Assembly (NCBI GenBank): GCA_022575985.1 | Contig: JAKSXM010000231.1 | Coordinates: 374,501 to 438,500, forward strand | Reading direction: 5' to 3' | DNA from: Anagrus nilaparvatae | Taxonomy: Eukaryota > Arthropoda > Insecta > Hymenoptera > Mymaridae | DNA: 64,000 nt | Shown here: positions 28,101 through 39,068 of the stretch, in pieces | Layout of the letters: every line of letters begins with the position of its first letter | Position numbering within the stretch: position 1 is the stretch's first letter | Program-made: the position numbers and the translations under genes | Notes under the pieces: generated by a model | Seen by the model: only the letters and a program-made list of their open reading frames with translations | What the model was told of the DNA's origin: nothing | Databases searched by the model: none

Positions 28101-29612
28101 TTATTACTTGGAAGATTTGAACCCAGGTATGCGACTACATGAGCCGGATTAAAATAACCTGTTTTACCATTGTTTAAAACACCTTTCCATAGAGTGTTTG
28201 TTATCCCTTTATCTAAAACTGTTATTACATCTTCCTGTCGATAATTTAATTGACCAGTTTCAGAACAATCTTGAACTGCTTGAACCTGTTCTGGCTTTAA
28301 ATCTGGTAGTAAATTAAATAATTCAGAAAACTTTGGTCTCTTTGTTGGCTCATGTTGCCAACATTGCTGCATTAAAGAAAAATAATCTTTTGGGCAACAG
28401 TCAGGTTGCTCTAATCTTTGAAAATTTGGTTCATCTATAGCTTCCAAGATTTGACGCCCAGTTAAGGCAGCCCATGGCTGGAATCCATAGCTAAACATTT
28501 CCCATAAAGTTACTCCATACGCCCAGACATCACTAGCTGATGTGAACTTTAAAAAAGATATTGACTCCGGAGCGCACCAAGCTATAGGTAGCTTTAAATT
28601 TACATTGTAATTTGTTTGATAATAATCTTTTCCTACGCCTAATGCTCTAGAGAGACCAAAGTCAGATATTTTTACTTTATTTTTAGAAAATACTAATATA
28701 TTTCTAGCTGCCAAGTCTCGATGTATCAGTCTTTTAACTTCCAAGTATTGCATACCATCAGCAATTTGCACAGCAAAATCGCACAAAGTTGGTACAGGAA
28801 AACTTAATCTTAAACTTGATTCTTTTAAACATTCTAGTAAAGACCTAAGTGGAGCTAATTCTGTTACAAGCATCAATGAATTTGTATCAAGAACAACTCC
28901 GTATAATCTGACAATGTGCTCATGATCAATAGAATGCATGATGGCAGCTTCTTTTAAAAACTCTATTGGATTGTTTTGCATTCTTTCCCTAGACAAACAT
29001 TTAATGGCTACTTGTATTCTTTCTCCATCATTTGTCCAAACACCCTGTTGTACAACACCAAATTCACCCATTCCCAGTTCTTTGTTAACAATTATGGCAT
29101 CTGCAGGAATCATATGTTTGTTGGGTACACGAATAGGTGGACGATCTTGTTTTTCTTCAGGAAGCATCGACAAGCCATTAGCTATTAGCTCATCCCTCTT
29201 AGGTAGTAACATTTTCTTGAATTTGGAAAAATAATTTTGTGGAAAATGTTTTTGAAAATATTTTTTTAAGCGCCGCATTTCTGGCTTTGTCATCCCTATT
29301 CCTGTCAAGTCATCTTCAGTAACATATTTTATCTGCTGAGTATTTTGAACTTTTAAATCACCTTTAAAAATAAAATAATTTAAATATAGTGTGAAAGAAT
29401 TAGAATAAAGGAGAATATTACTTTTGATTGCAGAGTAGTATTGTTGGAGCTCCGCCTCCATCAAAAATTCGTATAAGCCAGGACTTGTATTTCGAGACAT
29501 CCCTAATTGTGCATCTGAAATTTTTAGAATTCAATTATAAGTTAAGTAAAATTAAAATAAGATTTTTGTTGTTATTAATACCTGGTAAAAACAAATTAAT
29601 AACAGCATCCAT
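22126..29612 (-). CDS. Ack-like: Ack-like non-receptor tyrosine kinase (SAM-like, kinase, SH3, UBA)
   Basis: Shared exons, all in phase: 29612-29582, 29514-29422, 29361-27796, 27739-27530, 27468-27341, 27197-26961 (755 codons). The N-terminal SAM-like domain spans about 10-85. The kinase has P-loop GMGEFG 138-143, Lys162, HRDLAARN 255-262 and DFG 275-277. An SH3 domain follows at about 405-465, then a conserved WNFDFGPSLLDE segment. From there the gene can end two ways. Exon 26090-24285 reads to its own stop (about 1356 aa, no UBA). Alternatively, exons 23647-23010 and 22870-22126 supply a proline-rich linker and a C-terminal UBA (1215 aa if the 26.1-kb exon is skipped, about 1680 aa if an internal donor at 24,696 is used). 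The family acts below Cdc42 and in endocytosis; UBA domains bind ubiquitin. Which isoforms exist is inference from splice phase. Confidence 0.92.
26499..26827. mobile_element. Imperfect inverted-repeat element inside an Ack-like intron
   Basis: TGAAAGTCTAGGATTTT near 26,499 faces AAAACCCTAGACTTTCA near 26,803. Nested inside, TTTCAAAGGTCTAAAAATGGC faces GCCTATTTTAAACCTTTGAA. The arms are diverged, so this is an old MITE-like insertion between the 26.96-kb exon and the 26.09-kb exon. Confidence 0.55.
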
Positions 29613-30879
29613 TTTAAGAATTAGTAGAGGCAGAAAATTAGTAAGATTTATCTTTTCATAACAAAAAGTTTATAACTGCATGGTTAAAAAATTGCATATT
29701 AATACTTGTATAAGTTTAAATACTTCCTCTTCCTCATTTATTTTTAAGTAGAACACATAATTAACTCCCATATTGCTATGAACTTGATTATAAAAATAGA
29801 TAAATAAGTCTTTTAAAAAAAATCTATACAGAAAAAATAATTGTTGCATATATTATACATAGTAGAAAAATTTATTAACCATTAAAATTAAAATATTTTT
29901 AATATTAACCTAATTACTAATACCCATTAATATAGAACACAAAATAGAAAAAAATTAAATGAAACTTTTAAAATTTTGTTTTAGTTATAATTATATGAAT
30001 CCTTTTAGGCAAAAAAAACTTCTTTTTTAATTTAATACGTTTTTAGGCAAAATGATTGTTCAGGTAAATGTACACAAACAAATAAGGTAACTACAAAAAC
30101 TTAAAATTCTTACATTCAGACAGTGTCCAGTTTAATATTTAGGTTTAATATTTTTCTTTTCCATCAATAATGGAGTTGCAAAAAATTTCGGCGTCTATAC
30201 ATTTATCTATGTGTGTGAGTCGGCGCTATGTAAATTTACATTAAAAGATTGAAGAATTGCGAAGAGACGAGCATGAGAGACTCGATTCTCTTTTGATGCA
30301 AAGTCGGCGCTCGCTCGATGACTCTCGGGATGCAACACAATACAAATGAATTTACTAATTGTTTTGAAATAAAAAAAAAATAACATCGATTGAATATACC
30401 AGGAATATACCCAATCATTTTTTTTTTAAATATTTTCTAATGCACCCTATCTCACCTTTTTTTTAAATATATTTTTTTTTTAATAACATGGAGCAGGATT
30501 GAAGAATGCGAAGAGTCGGAACTTATCCGAGAGCGTACGAATACTTACAAAAATATTTTCACTATACTTATGGACTATGGAGAAAAGAAAATAGAGAAGA
30601 CTGAAGAGGGGCAACAAAAGAGAAAATGTGAAAGGGAAAGAAGATTGACTAAATTTGCAAAGACACGCCCTATATAAGGAGATTGAAGAAGAAGTCTAGG
30701 TAATAATAATAAATCATGGATTTTATTATAATTAAAAACGCCAAAGGTATTATAAATAATTGACAAAAATAAATTTAATAAAAATTAATTTTTATTACAA
30801 AAGATGCATTATTAACTTTAATTACATTTTATACATTTAGGAACATCATAATTTATTTAAATATAGTATATTTTTAAAA
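29613..30879. other. Intergenic: Ack-like promoter side and 3' flank of the small nucleotidyltransferase
   Basis: The Ack-like 5' UTR/promoter must lie from 29,613 upward; a more GC-rich patch at 30,180-30,330 is a plausible promoter. Two direct copies of GATTGAAGAAT(T)GCGAAGAG occur at about 30,246 and 30,496. No further gene is seen. Confidence 0.4.
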
Positions 30880-32023
30880 TTATAGTTGCTTAAAACTATC
30901 ATTGCAATAATTTTTAAATCTTTCAAGTTCAATTTTCTTGACTGATTTAGTTATGTTGTAAGAAAGCTCTACGGGATCTTGGATAGCCAATGGCGTCCTA
31001 AAAAACTCTAAATCTTTATTATCCATACGATATCTGTGTGCTTCAAGTTCTTTAGGTAGTGTAAATGGCTGAGTAAAAGTATTTTTATCAAAAACTCTTC
31101 CAAGGAATGGGCACATGACTTTTGATTCGTAATCAAAATCTGCATAATATTGGAAAAGTCCTTTAATTAATTCTTTTACAGATAGATTTGAAGGATTAAC
31201 TGGAATATCTTCAGAGTAGCCAGTGTTCCAACCTGAAATTTATATCTTTTATTAATACTCATGGATAATTTTAGTACATAAACAACATGGTATATCCAAA
31301 CCTCCAACATCATTCAAATGCCTTTCCCTTGCTAAAATTTCATGAATGCTAGGTAAAATCCCATTAATTTGTAAATAAAAAATGACAAGCCATATCATAG
31401 CATGGTTACTTATCCATGTTCCGTACATTGTAGAGTTAACTCCTGCTAGCCACTTTTTTAAGAAAAGGTTCATTTTTCTACAAACAGCAAATGATTTGTT
31501 GATGTTTCTAAAAAAAATAATTTATGATTAATAAAAGCACACAACTCTTTGTGTCTTATATTAATTACCTGACAAGTTTGGATTTTTCAACTCCAAGACC
31601 ATTGTTAAATGATAAATCACAATTTAGGTTTGTTGATAAATGTTTCATTTTTAAAAAGGGTGTTTTTGCTTTGTCCATAACTTGAATAACCATCCAATCC
31701 GACGATTTTCGAAGTTCTGTCAAAACTGATCTAAGATACGTAACACCGATTCTACCATCGTTACTTGTGTAATAGTTATCATTGCAATCAATAAAAACGT
31801 CAATATCACTATCTTGAAAATTTGTGAAAAAAATTCTTGATCCAAATACATACCCTTTGACTTTTGGATTTTTAGATTTAGCAACATTTTCAATCGATTT
31901 TAATATTTCGTTTTCTTTGTATTGATCATTAAATGTTGACTGATCTGATTCTAAACAAAAATCTTCAATTTTTTGTTCAATGTTTTTCAACAAATAACGA
32001 ACGGTTTCTGGAATGACAGGCAT
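30880..32023 (-). CDS. Compact terminal-nucleotidyltransferase-like protein (TUTase/PAP fold)
   Basis: Three exons, 32023-31569, 31507-31302 and 31232-30880, give 337 aa. The nucleotidyltransferase core is complete: Gly61-Ser62 in VFGSR, Asp73 and Asp75 in DSDID, and the third carboxylate Asp136 in CDLSF. A PAP-associated domain follows, with QDPVELSYNITKSV near the C terminus. Such enzymes add nucleotides (usually A or U) to RNA 3' ends. The start follows an AG, so a non-coding first exon is possible. It corresponds exactly to the C-terminal part of the genes at 39.1 and 54.0 kb and shares their two intron positions, but lacks all zinc fingers. The second donor is weak (GTTTGG), yet phase and homology support it. 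Substrate and nucleotide preference are unknown. Confidence 0.8.
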
Positions 32024-32525
32024 CTTAATTAACAATAAAAAGTATTATTAAATTATTGACACGCATACATTTGTCAGCTGATGCAATATCAAGATGCAAC
32101 TCTGCAAAAAACAAATGCCGGTAGGCTTCCCGCGAGTCCTTCTATCTCGTTCTACTATATAATAGCGAATCGCGGACATGCACACGAATAAACATAATTT
32201 CTGATTGGTCAACTACTGAAAAAGAAAATTTTTAAAAGTTGCAAAATTTATAAACTATATTAAAATATTTATTATATAGCATATAATATAAAAATTAAAT
32301 ACCTAACTCGCATTTCGAAAATTTATTTTACGAGCTAATTCGATGCAATTAAATTTTATTATTTTTGGGATCCAATTTGATAGTATATTTTCAAAACAAC
32401 TATGCAAGATATTTATTGCAAGATATTTTTATAACATCAGTCATTTAATGCAAACAATTAGTCTCATATAACCAAAAAAGTAGCTGCGCATATATCTAAT
32501 AAATAAATTTAACGAATCAAAATAA
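32024..32525. promoter_or_regulatory. Divergent promoter region
   Basis: About 500 bp separate the head-to-head starts of the small nucleotidyltransferase (minus) and the malate-dehydrogenase-like gene (plus). A GC-richer patch lies at 32,110-32,180. The region may serve both genes; I could not identify a TATA box or initiator with confidence. Confidence 0.45.
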
Positions 32526-33962
32526 ATGGAAAATCTTATCAACAAGTTAACACAGCGTGATGATAAGCCACCGATTCGCGTTCTTATAACAGAAGCAACT
32601 TCTTTTGTCGCAAGATCCCTTGCTTATCAAATATTTTCTAATAATATTTTTGGAGAAAATCAAGAAATTATTCTTAGTTTATACGATTCCTCGGAATCAA
32701 ATATTTTTTTAGGGGCTACAGAAATCGAAATTACAGCCGCGGCACCTAATATGCTGAAAGGTAATTGGTGAAAAAATTCTTTCTAATTAAAAAGAAATTG
32801 CGAATACAAATGGTTTTTATTTTCCTTTAAAAGACGTAATTTTGTCGACTGACCCGTCCGTAGCTTATAAAGATATCGATGTTGCATTTGTACTGGGAAA
32901 AGGACGAGATTATAATTACGCTTTAAAGAATTTCGAAGTGGATCCTTTTTTTGAAGAATCAATTCTGGAGGCTGAAAATGATGTTTGTTTCTTTTTGAAT
33001 GATTAATTTTTTTATACCGATAAAAATGAATGCCCTTTTTTAAGCAGGGAATAGCTATCGAAAAGTATGCTAAAAAATCTGTAAAAATCATAACATTGGA
33101 TAACACAGTAGCAAAAATAATTTCTAAATGCGCGCCTTCAATTCCAGAAGTAAACATTACCGCAGTTTCTTTGTTACTGGTAAAAATTGGCTCTTCCATA
33201 GTAAGTAGCATTGATAGAAAATATAAATAAGAAAATTTGTCAGTAAATTATTTATTTATCACAAAATCAAGTTGGCGAACAAAGTTAATAGGATTTCGAG
33301 TGACGTGTACAATTTTATAATTTTTGGTGCATATAGCCAGTTTTCTTATGCGACTTTTAAATTCGCAAAATTTAAAACAGGAGAATTAGTTTCTGATGTA
33401 ATAAACGATAGTAAATGGTGTCAGCGAGAAATTTCCAAGGTAAGATAGCCAGAATTATTTTGACATCCTGAAATAATCTAATTTTAAATAATCCTTAATA
33501 TAATCAGGCTTTGAAAGGCATTTCGCGCAATTCCCATTACAGAATATCCGAAGCTTTGGCAGTAGCAGAGCATTGCAAAAATTTGTTTCAAGGTACACCT
33601 GAGGGACAATGGACTTGCATGTCCGTTATTTCCGATGGTTCGTATCGCGTGAAAAAGGGAATTTTTTTTTCTTTTCCTGTTTTTTGTAAAAATGGAAATT
33701 GGAGAATCGTTGAGGTAAAATAATTTGGGCAGTTTAATTTAAACAAAATTTATTGACGATTATGAATTTTTAGAATCTTGAAATCGACCATTATTGTAAA
33801 GAAAATATAGCTAAAATATCTGAAAATTTAATTGAAAAAATTAAAGTGGCTGAAAAAATCCTTGAAAATTCTAAGTCTAAAAAAATAATTAAATATTCTT
33901 TGGTTAAAAGAAAATCAAATTTAAAAAATGTTCAGAATACATCAAGCGAAAATTTATTTTAA
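32526..33962 (+). CDS. Malate-dehydrogenase-derived protein, predicted pseudoenzyme (MDH1/MDH1B-like)
   Basis: Six exons, 32526-32760, 32834-32982, 33045-33200, 33272-33439, 33508-33714 and 33774-33962, join in phase to 367 aa. The cytosolic MDH fold is clear throughout: PPIRVLIT at the N terminus, DVILSTDPSVAYKDIDVAF, IAIEKYAKKSVKI, VYNFIIFGAYSQ, FQGTPEGQW, SVISDG and FSFPVFCKNGNW. Key residues are missing. The glycine-rich NAD loop reads TEATSF, the Asp-His-Asn-Arg motif is replaced near VKIGSS, and the active-site His position reads FGAYS. It should therefore not be an active malate dehydrogenase. The lysine-rich tail is family-atypical. The reading frame is intact, so it is probably expressed. 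A poly(A) signal AATAAA lies near 34,081. The exon 2/3 junction is my least certain join. Confidence 0.8.
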
Positions 33963-34525
33963 GTGATTAAACGATCTGCAGATAGTTATTGCTAGGTGTT
34001 GATTAATTTTTTTCTTCCAGTAAATCCATTTTCAATTATTTAAATCCATATTCAATTATCCAAGATCAATGAATGGATAAAATAAATGTCAATAACTTGA
34101 CTCACTTTTCGAAAAAAATAATGACAAAGTAGAAGATAAAATTTGATACTCGAATATATTATCGCGTTACACATACAGATGAATGATTTACTAAATCAAG
34201 TAAGCTCAAGATGCATGCATGCTCCTTGACGCAATGATAATGTTACCTCTCTCTTTGTAAAAGATTAATTCTACGTATTACGTACATAGGGTCATAGTCC
34301 AGATAATTCAAATTATCAAATTTCATTTGCTTTAAAAATTAAGCAATGACAAACGTTTACTAGGTACTTATTATCACCATAAAAGATTTTTGTTTCACCC
34401 ATTATTTCTTGGATTCAGAAAAAATCCTGCAGATATTGACTTTTTCGAAGCTTTAATTTTTTAAATTATTTGTTTTGTTTGCAACTGAAATAATTGTTCA
34501 TGTTTCCAAGGTATTTTAATAATAC
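33963..34525. other. 3' flank of the MDH-like gene
   Basis: A poly(A) signal candidate is near 34,081. Nothing else is recognised. Confidence 0.4.
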
Positions 34526-35638
34526 ATATGGGCACGTCCAGAGAAGAACGACTAGCTGAAAAATAAAAAAAAAAATATTTTTTTTGGGTCATTTTGTACC
34601 TGGGATTTGTGAAATCACTCATACTTTACACTTCCTGATGCATAATTTTGAGGTGCAGCTGCTCCAAAGTTGGATTTTTTCAATTTTTTGATTTCAGCTG
34701 CCCAATTCAACCTGAAATAACTCAAAACCATGAAACTTTTAACATATACATATGATTGGGACAAAATTTTCTTTTTACCTGGCCTACCCGAAAAAAAATT
34801 TTTTTTTTTTATTTTGGGCCACCTCCGGTTCAATTTTTAATGGTTTGAAATTTTCAAATTGACCGGAAGTCAAGTTCGCCATAATTATATTGGCTAAAAT
34901 TTTTCCAGAATGTTGGCCTAGGTGTCAGTTTTTCTCAAAAAAATTTTGGATACGTGATACTCAAATAAGCGCCCACAATCATTATTTTAGTCTGCCAAAA
35001 TCAACCAAAATTAGCTCGAAATCAGCCAAAAATATCGTACAAATTAATTATTGGTCTTTATTGGTCAATTTTACCGATAATTAATTATATTGATAACCAT
35101 TTTAAGTTGATTGGATAAAAAAAAACAAATTCCGCCCACTGTTTTGGCTAATTTTGGCTGTTTTTGGCAGACTAAAATAATAATTGTGGTCGCTCATTTG
35201 AGTATCACGTATCCAAAATTTTTTTGGGAAAAACTGACACCTAGGCCAACATTCTGGGATAATTTGAGCAAAAATAATTATGGCGAACTTGACTTCCGGT
35301 CAATTTGAAAATTTCAAACCATTAAAAATTGAACCGGAAGTGGCCCAAAATAAAAAAAAAATTTTTTCGGGTAGGCCAGGTAAAAAGAAAATTTTGTCCC
35401 AATCATATGTATATGTTAAAAGTTTCATGGTTTTGAATTATTTCAGGTTGAATTGGGCAGCTGAAATCAAAAAATTGAAAAAATCCAACTTTGGAGCAGC
35501 TGCATCTCAAAATTATTCATCAGGAAGTGTAAAGTATGAGTGATTTCACAAATCCCAGTTAAAAAATGACCAAAAAAAAATATATATATATTTTTTTAAA
35601 TTTTCAGCTAGTAGTTCTTCCCTGGACGTGCCCATATA
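34526..35638. mobile_element. 1.1-kb foldback element with about 520-bp inverted arms
   Basis: Almost the entire element is two long inverted arms (about 34,526-35,045 and 35,105-35,638) around a spacer of about 60 bp. The outer ends read TGGGCACGTCCAG and CTGGACGTGCCCA. Landmarks such as GGTAGGCCAGGTAAAAAG and TTGACTTCCGGTCAATTTG occur once in each arm in opposite orientation. The open frames seen on both strands within it are mirror copies of the same non-genic sequence. No transposase is encoded. Confidence 0.88.
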
Positions 35639-36281
35639 TACTTTTTCACATGAAAATCTAAAAATATATAACAACTACGAATTATATATTATAAAACTTT
35701 TGGATAAAAATTTATTTTTTAAGAAAAAAATTTCTAATTTAGATCACTGAATTTGATTGGAAGAATCGAGTTGTAATTAAAAAAAAATCCGTTTTTTTTC
35801 TTGCAAATGACTTAGGCGTAAAAAAAATTTTTTTTAATTTAAAACATTTTTTAAAAATTTGCAGTCGCTTGAGCAAGAAAAAAATTAGCTACGTTTGCCG
35901 CAAGTGGATTTTTCTCAATACTTTTTTAGTATAAATCTTTCTCAGGATATTGATGAGTTTTTTGGAGACTTTATGAGTACGTAAACGAGCTAAAAAAAAT
36001 TGGCACTATGACCCTCAATGCCATAATCTCATATAAACGTAATTTAATACAAAACGATACTATTATAACAAGCCGGTAAGTAAGTACATGCCTATTTTGA
36101 ATTAAAAAAAGCTTTTTTTGTAACTGCATATAAACGAACTAGATAATATTTAAGTAATTATTATACCTATGTATAAAGTTTTGTTGCTTAAGTTTCTTGT
36201 TAAATGTCCTTCCACATAATGCAATATGCAAAAATTTAATACAAAACGTGTTTGTTTTTTCGTTTTTAAGGGTGGGGCTAT
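35639..36281. other. Intergenic AT-rich stretch upstream of the cuticle gene
   Basis: Nothing recognisable beyond AT-rich sequence. Confidence 0.4.
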
Positions 36282-36285
36282 TTGA

Positions 36286-36323
36286 TATAAAATCAGAGTT
36301 ATTCTCTAATTTGTCATTCAGTT
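36286..36323 (+). promoter_or_regulatory. TATA box and arthropod initiator of the cuticle gene
   Basis: TATAAAA at 36,286 lies about 32 bp upstream of the initiator TCAGTT (A at 36,320), the spacing expected for a TATA/Inr core promoter. The start codon follows at 36,382. Confidence 0.75.
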
Positions 36324-36381
36324 TCGTGACACATTTTGAATCATTAAGTTTTAATAATAAAGTAATAGAATAACTGAAACT

Positions 36382-37582
36382 ATGTGCTTTAAGGTATCAA
36401 CATTTTAAAATTTTATTTTATTTTTACGAAATATCAAAGATAATTTTGTCAATTTCAGTTAATTGTCATAACAACCCTTGCGGTCGTGACTCACGGATCT
36501 GTCATTGGTACACATCAACCATTTCAACCAGAAGTTGCAGTAGGACAACAGCAAACGCGCAACATTCTCAGAGACAATAATTATGATCCATCCCCAAGTT
36601 ATGAATTCAGTTACAGTGTTTCTGATGGTCTAACAGGTACAATTTTTTTAATTTATACCTTTTTTTACAATTTTCGCTCAAAAGACTATTAATTTGTTTT
36701 TCAAAAGTATGCTTAAAAAATAATGTAAAATAAACTAACTTTGATTATTTTGAATGAAAAAACTATATTTTAGGTGACCACAAAGCCCAAGAAGAAACTC
36801 GCAACGGCGATGTAGTTCGTGGAAGTTACAGTTTAATCGAACCAGACGGCAGCCGTCGTACAGTTTCATACTCAGCCGACCCCATATCCGGCTTCAACGC
36901 GATCGTACAAAAAGATCCAAGATTTAGTGTTAATCAAAACTCGCAATTAGTTAATAATGGAGTTTTCCCCATTAATCAATACAGACAAATCCAACAGCAG
37001 CTATCTCCAGACGTATTGCGTTCCCGAATCCTCGAACGTTTCGTCAACAGAGGACAAGTCAGACCAAACGTAAGAAAGATTTAGAAAAATGGCCCAAAGC
37101 TTGATTTTTAATGATTTTTATTTTATCTATAGGATTACTTAACTGGCCCACAAATATTCCGTCAACAAGGAGTTTACCCAACCAGTATTACTTCTGCAAA
37201 CGTTTACTCCAACCCAAGACGAATTTTATCTGGGTACAGAAACCGCAATAATAACCAGGTGAACGTGGAAAATGTGCTACCGATCAACGAAGTAAGAAAT
37301 GTTCCTATTGGTTTTGACAACGTTCCCGTAGTCGGCATCGACAACGAAGCTATTAATTTTAACCGCAATGTCGAATACAACAATGCTAGACTCAGCTTAT
37401 TAAATAACAATAATAACATAAACAATGTGCCATTCGATGTAAATAACGTTAACAGAAACGTCGTTGACATTGGCAACGTTCAAAGAAATGTCGTAGACAT
37501 TGGTAACGTCAACAGAAACGTTGCATTCAGACAAGCTTCGATTTACGACCAGCAATATCTTAATGACGGCAACGTTCAGTAG
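36382..37582 (+). CDS. Secreted cuticular protein with Rebers-Riddiford chitin-binding domain (RR-2-like)
   Basis: Four exons, 36382-36393, 36459-36636, 36774-37069 and 37133-37582, give 311 aa. The 4-residue first exon (MCFK) ending inside the signal peptide is typical of insect cuticle protein genes. The signal peptide continues [14 protein letters not shown]. The chitin-binding core begins [20 protein letters not shown], continues [19 protein letters not shown] and ends [12 protein letters not shown], closest to RR-2. The 150-residue last exon codes an Asn/Val-rich tail with repeated RNVVDIGNV units. The protein is expected in the exoskeleton matrix. A TATA/Inr promoter lies just upstream and AATAAA at 37,721 downstream. 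Confidence 0.93.
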
Positions 37583-39068
37583 ACGATATAGTCACTTACA
37601 TACCTATGTATTCCAAGTTAAATTGTACCCGAAGACTCAAAAACCGATGAAAAAATGTTCGCATAATTTTAAAAAAATATCTATTACCTGTATGTATAGA
37701 CATTTTATTTTGTAAAGTAAAATAAAATTTTAATTTTATTAATAACTTCTCTTAAAATTTTGAAGAAAAAAACCTTTTATACTTCTTTTTCTTGAGAACA
37801 ATCCATATTTTTAAAATTCAGCAAAGAAAGGTCCTTTAGAGGAGGAAAGGTATCCCTTAATTAGATTTAAGCCCTTCTAACTGCAACCCACTTAACATTA
37901 GAAATTTTTAAAAATCATATAATCTTATTGAAATTTTCAACGTGAAGTAAAGAGGCGGCCGAAAATCTATAAAAATAAAAAATTCTAATTTTTTTGTTTT
38001 CTATTAAACTTTGGGACTTTTACGTAGTGAGTGTCAATAAAAAGATTGTAAACCAAAATACAAAAATTTTTTTTCTTTTCGAACGTAGTACCTAATTTTT
38101 TTTTTGATATAGTATTAATTTTAGAAGCATCGCGCATCGTGTTTACTCGATTTCTTGGATCTGATACTTCATTTTTTGAAAAGATAAAAAAACCGCAATT
38201 TTTTTTTTCCTTGAAAGTACTAATATCTAGAAATATCGTTTTTCTTGATATCTTGAGTTTGATAATTAATTTTTTGTAAATTTTTGCCTTTAAAAAATAC
38301 AAAAAACATTAATTTTTCATCCTTTATAGATGCAATACCTAACTGATTTTAGAAATTCAATATTTCTCAATAATTCATATTTTTTGTATTCAATTTTTTT
38401 CCGCCAAAAAATAAAAAAAACTCATTTTTTTTATTTGTTTGGCATAATGACTAACTTTTTTATAAAGAAGTTTTAGTTTTAGAAATATTGTTTTAACACC
38501 AATTATTTTCCATCATTTATTCCTCAATTAAAAAAAGTAAAAAAAAAGATTGTTTACTGGTGTAGAAAAAACTTCTTTTTTTCCCTGTAAAAAACATAAT
38601 TTTTTCATAAGATGTTAAACTGACAATATCAAGGAAAAGATCATTTTTAGTTTTTCTTATGAAACTATACTTTATTAGCTAAAATATACCATTCAGAACG
38701 TTTTGTTATTGCTAATGAGGAACCATAGTGCCAATTACTTGGGAGTGTTTTTTTCTTCAATATTTCGCCTTTAAAAGATTCAAATAAATACTTGTAAGTA
38801 AGAAATAAAAAGTGAAAATAAAAGAGAGTGAAAAATATTTACAATAAGTAATTTGCAATAATATATTATATATGTTTAAATAACAATTTAAATAACTAAA
38901 CATTTAATTACATAAAAAACTAAAGTAACTCTAATTTTGTTTTTTTTAATAAACTAGTAAGTCTTCAAAAACATATAAAAATACTGAAAATATTGTACTG
39001 TATAGGATAAAAATAAATCAAATGACAAGAAATAAAATTTTCAATCTCTCAACAGAATCAAATAAAGT
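37583..39068. other. Intergenic AT-rich region
   Basis: It holds the cuticle gene 3' UTR (AATAAA at 37,721) and poly-A/poly-T-rich sequence. The minus-strand open frame at 37,985-38,302 is low complexity and was not called. Confidence 0.45.

Noticed and set aside
32761..32794. A 34-nt first intron in the MDH-like gene
   Set aside because: Too short. An acceptor at 32,833 after a pyrimidine-rich tract gives a 73-nt intron and a far better match to the MDH family (MLKDVILSTD).
34615..35543. Matching 72-87-aa open frames on both strands
   Set aside because: They are the two arms of the foldback element translated in mirror image, not genes.
37985..38302. 105-aa minus-strand open frame
   Set aside because: Low-complexity Lys/Phe/Ile-rich sequence without a recognisable domain or splice context.
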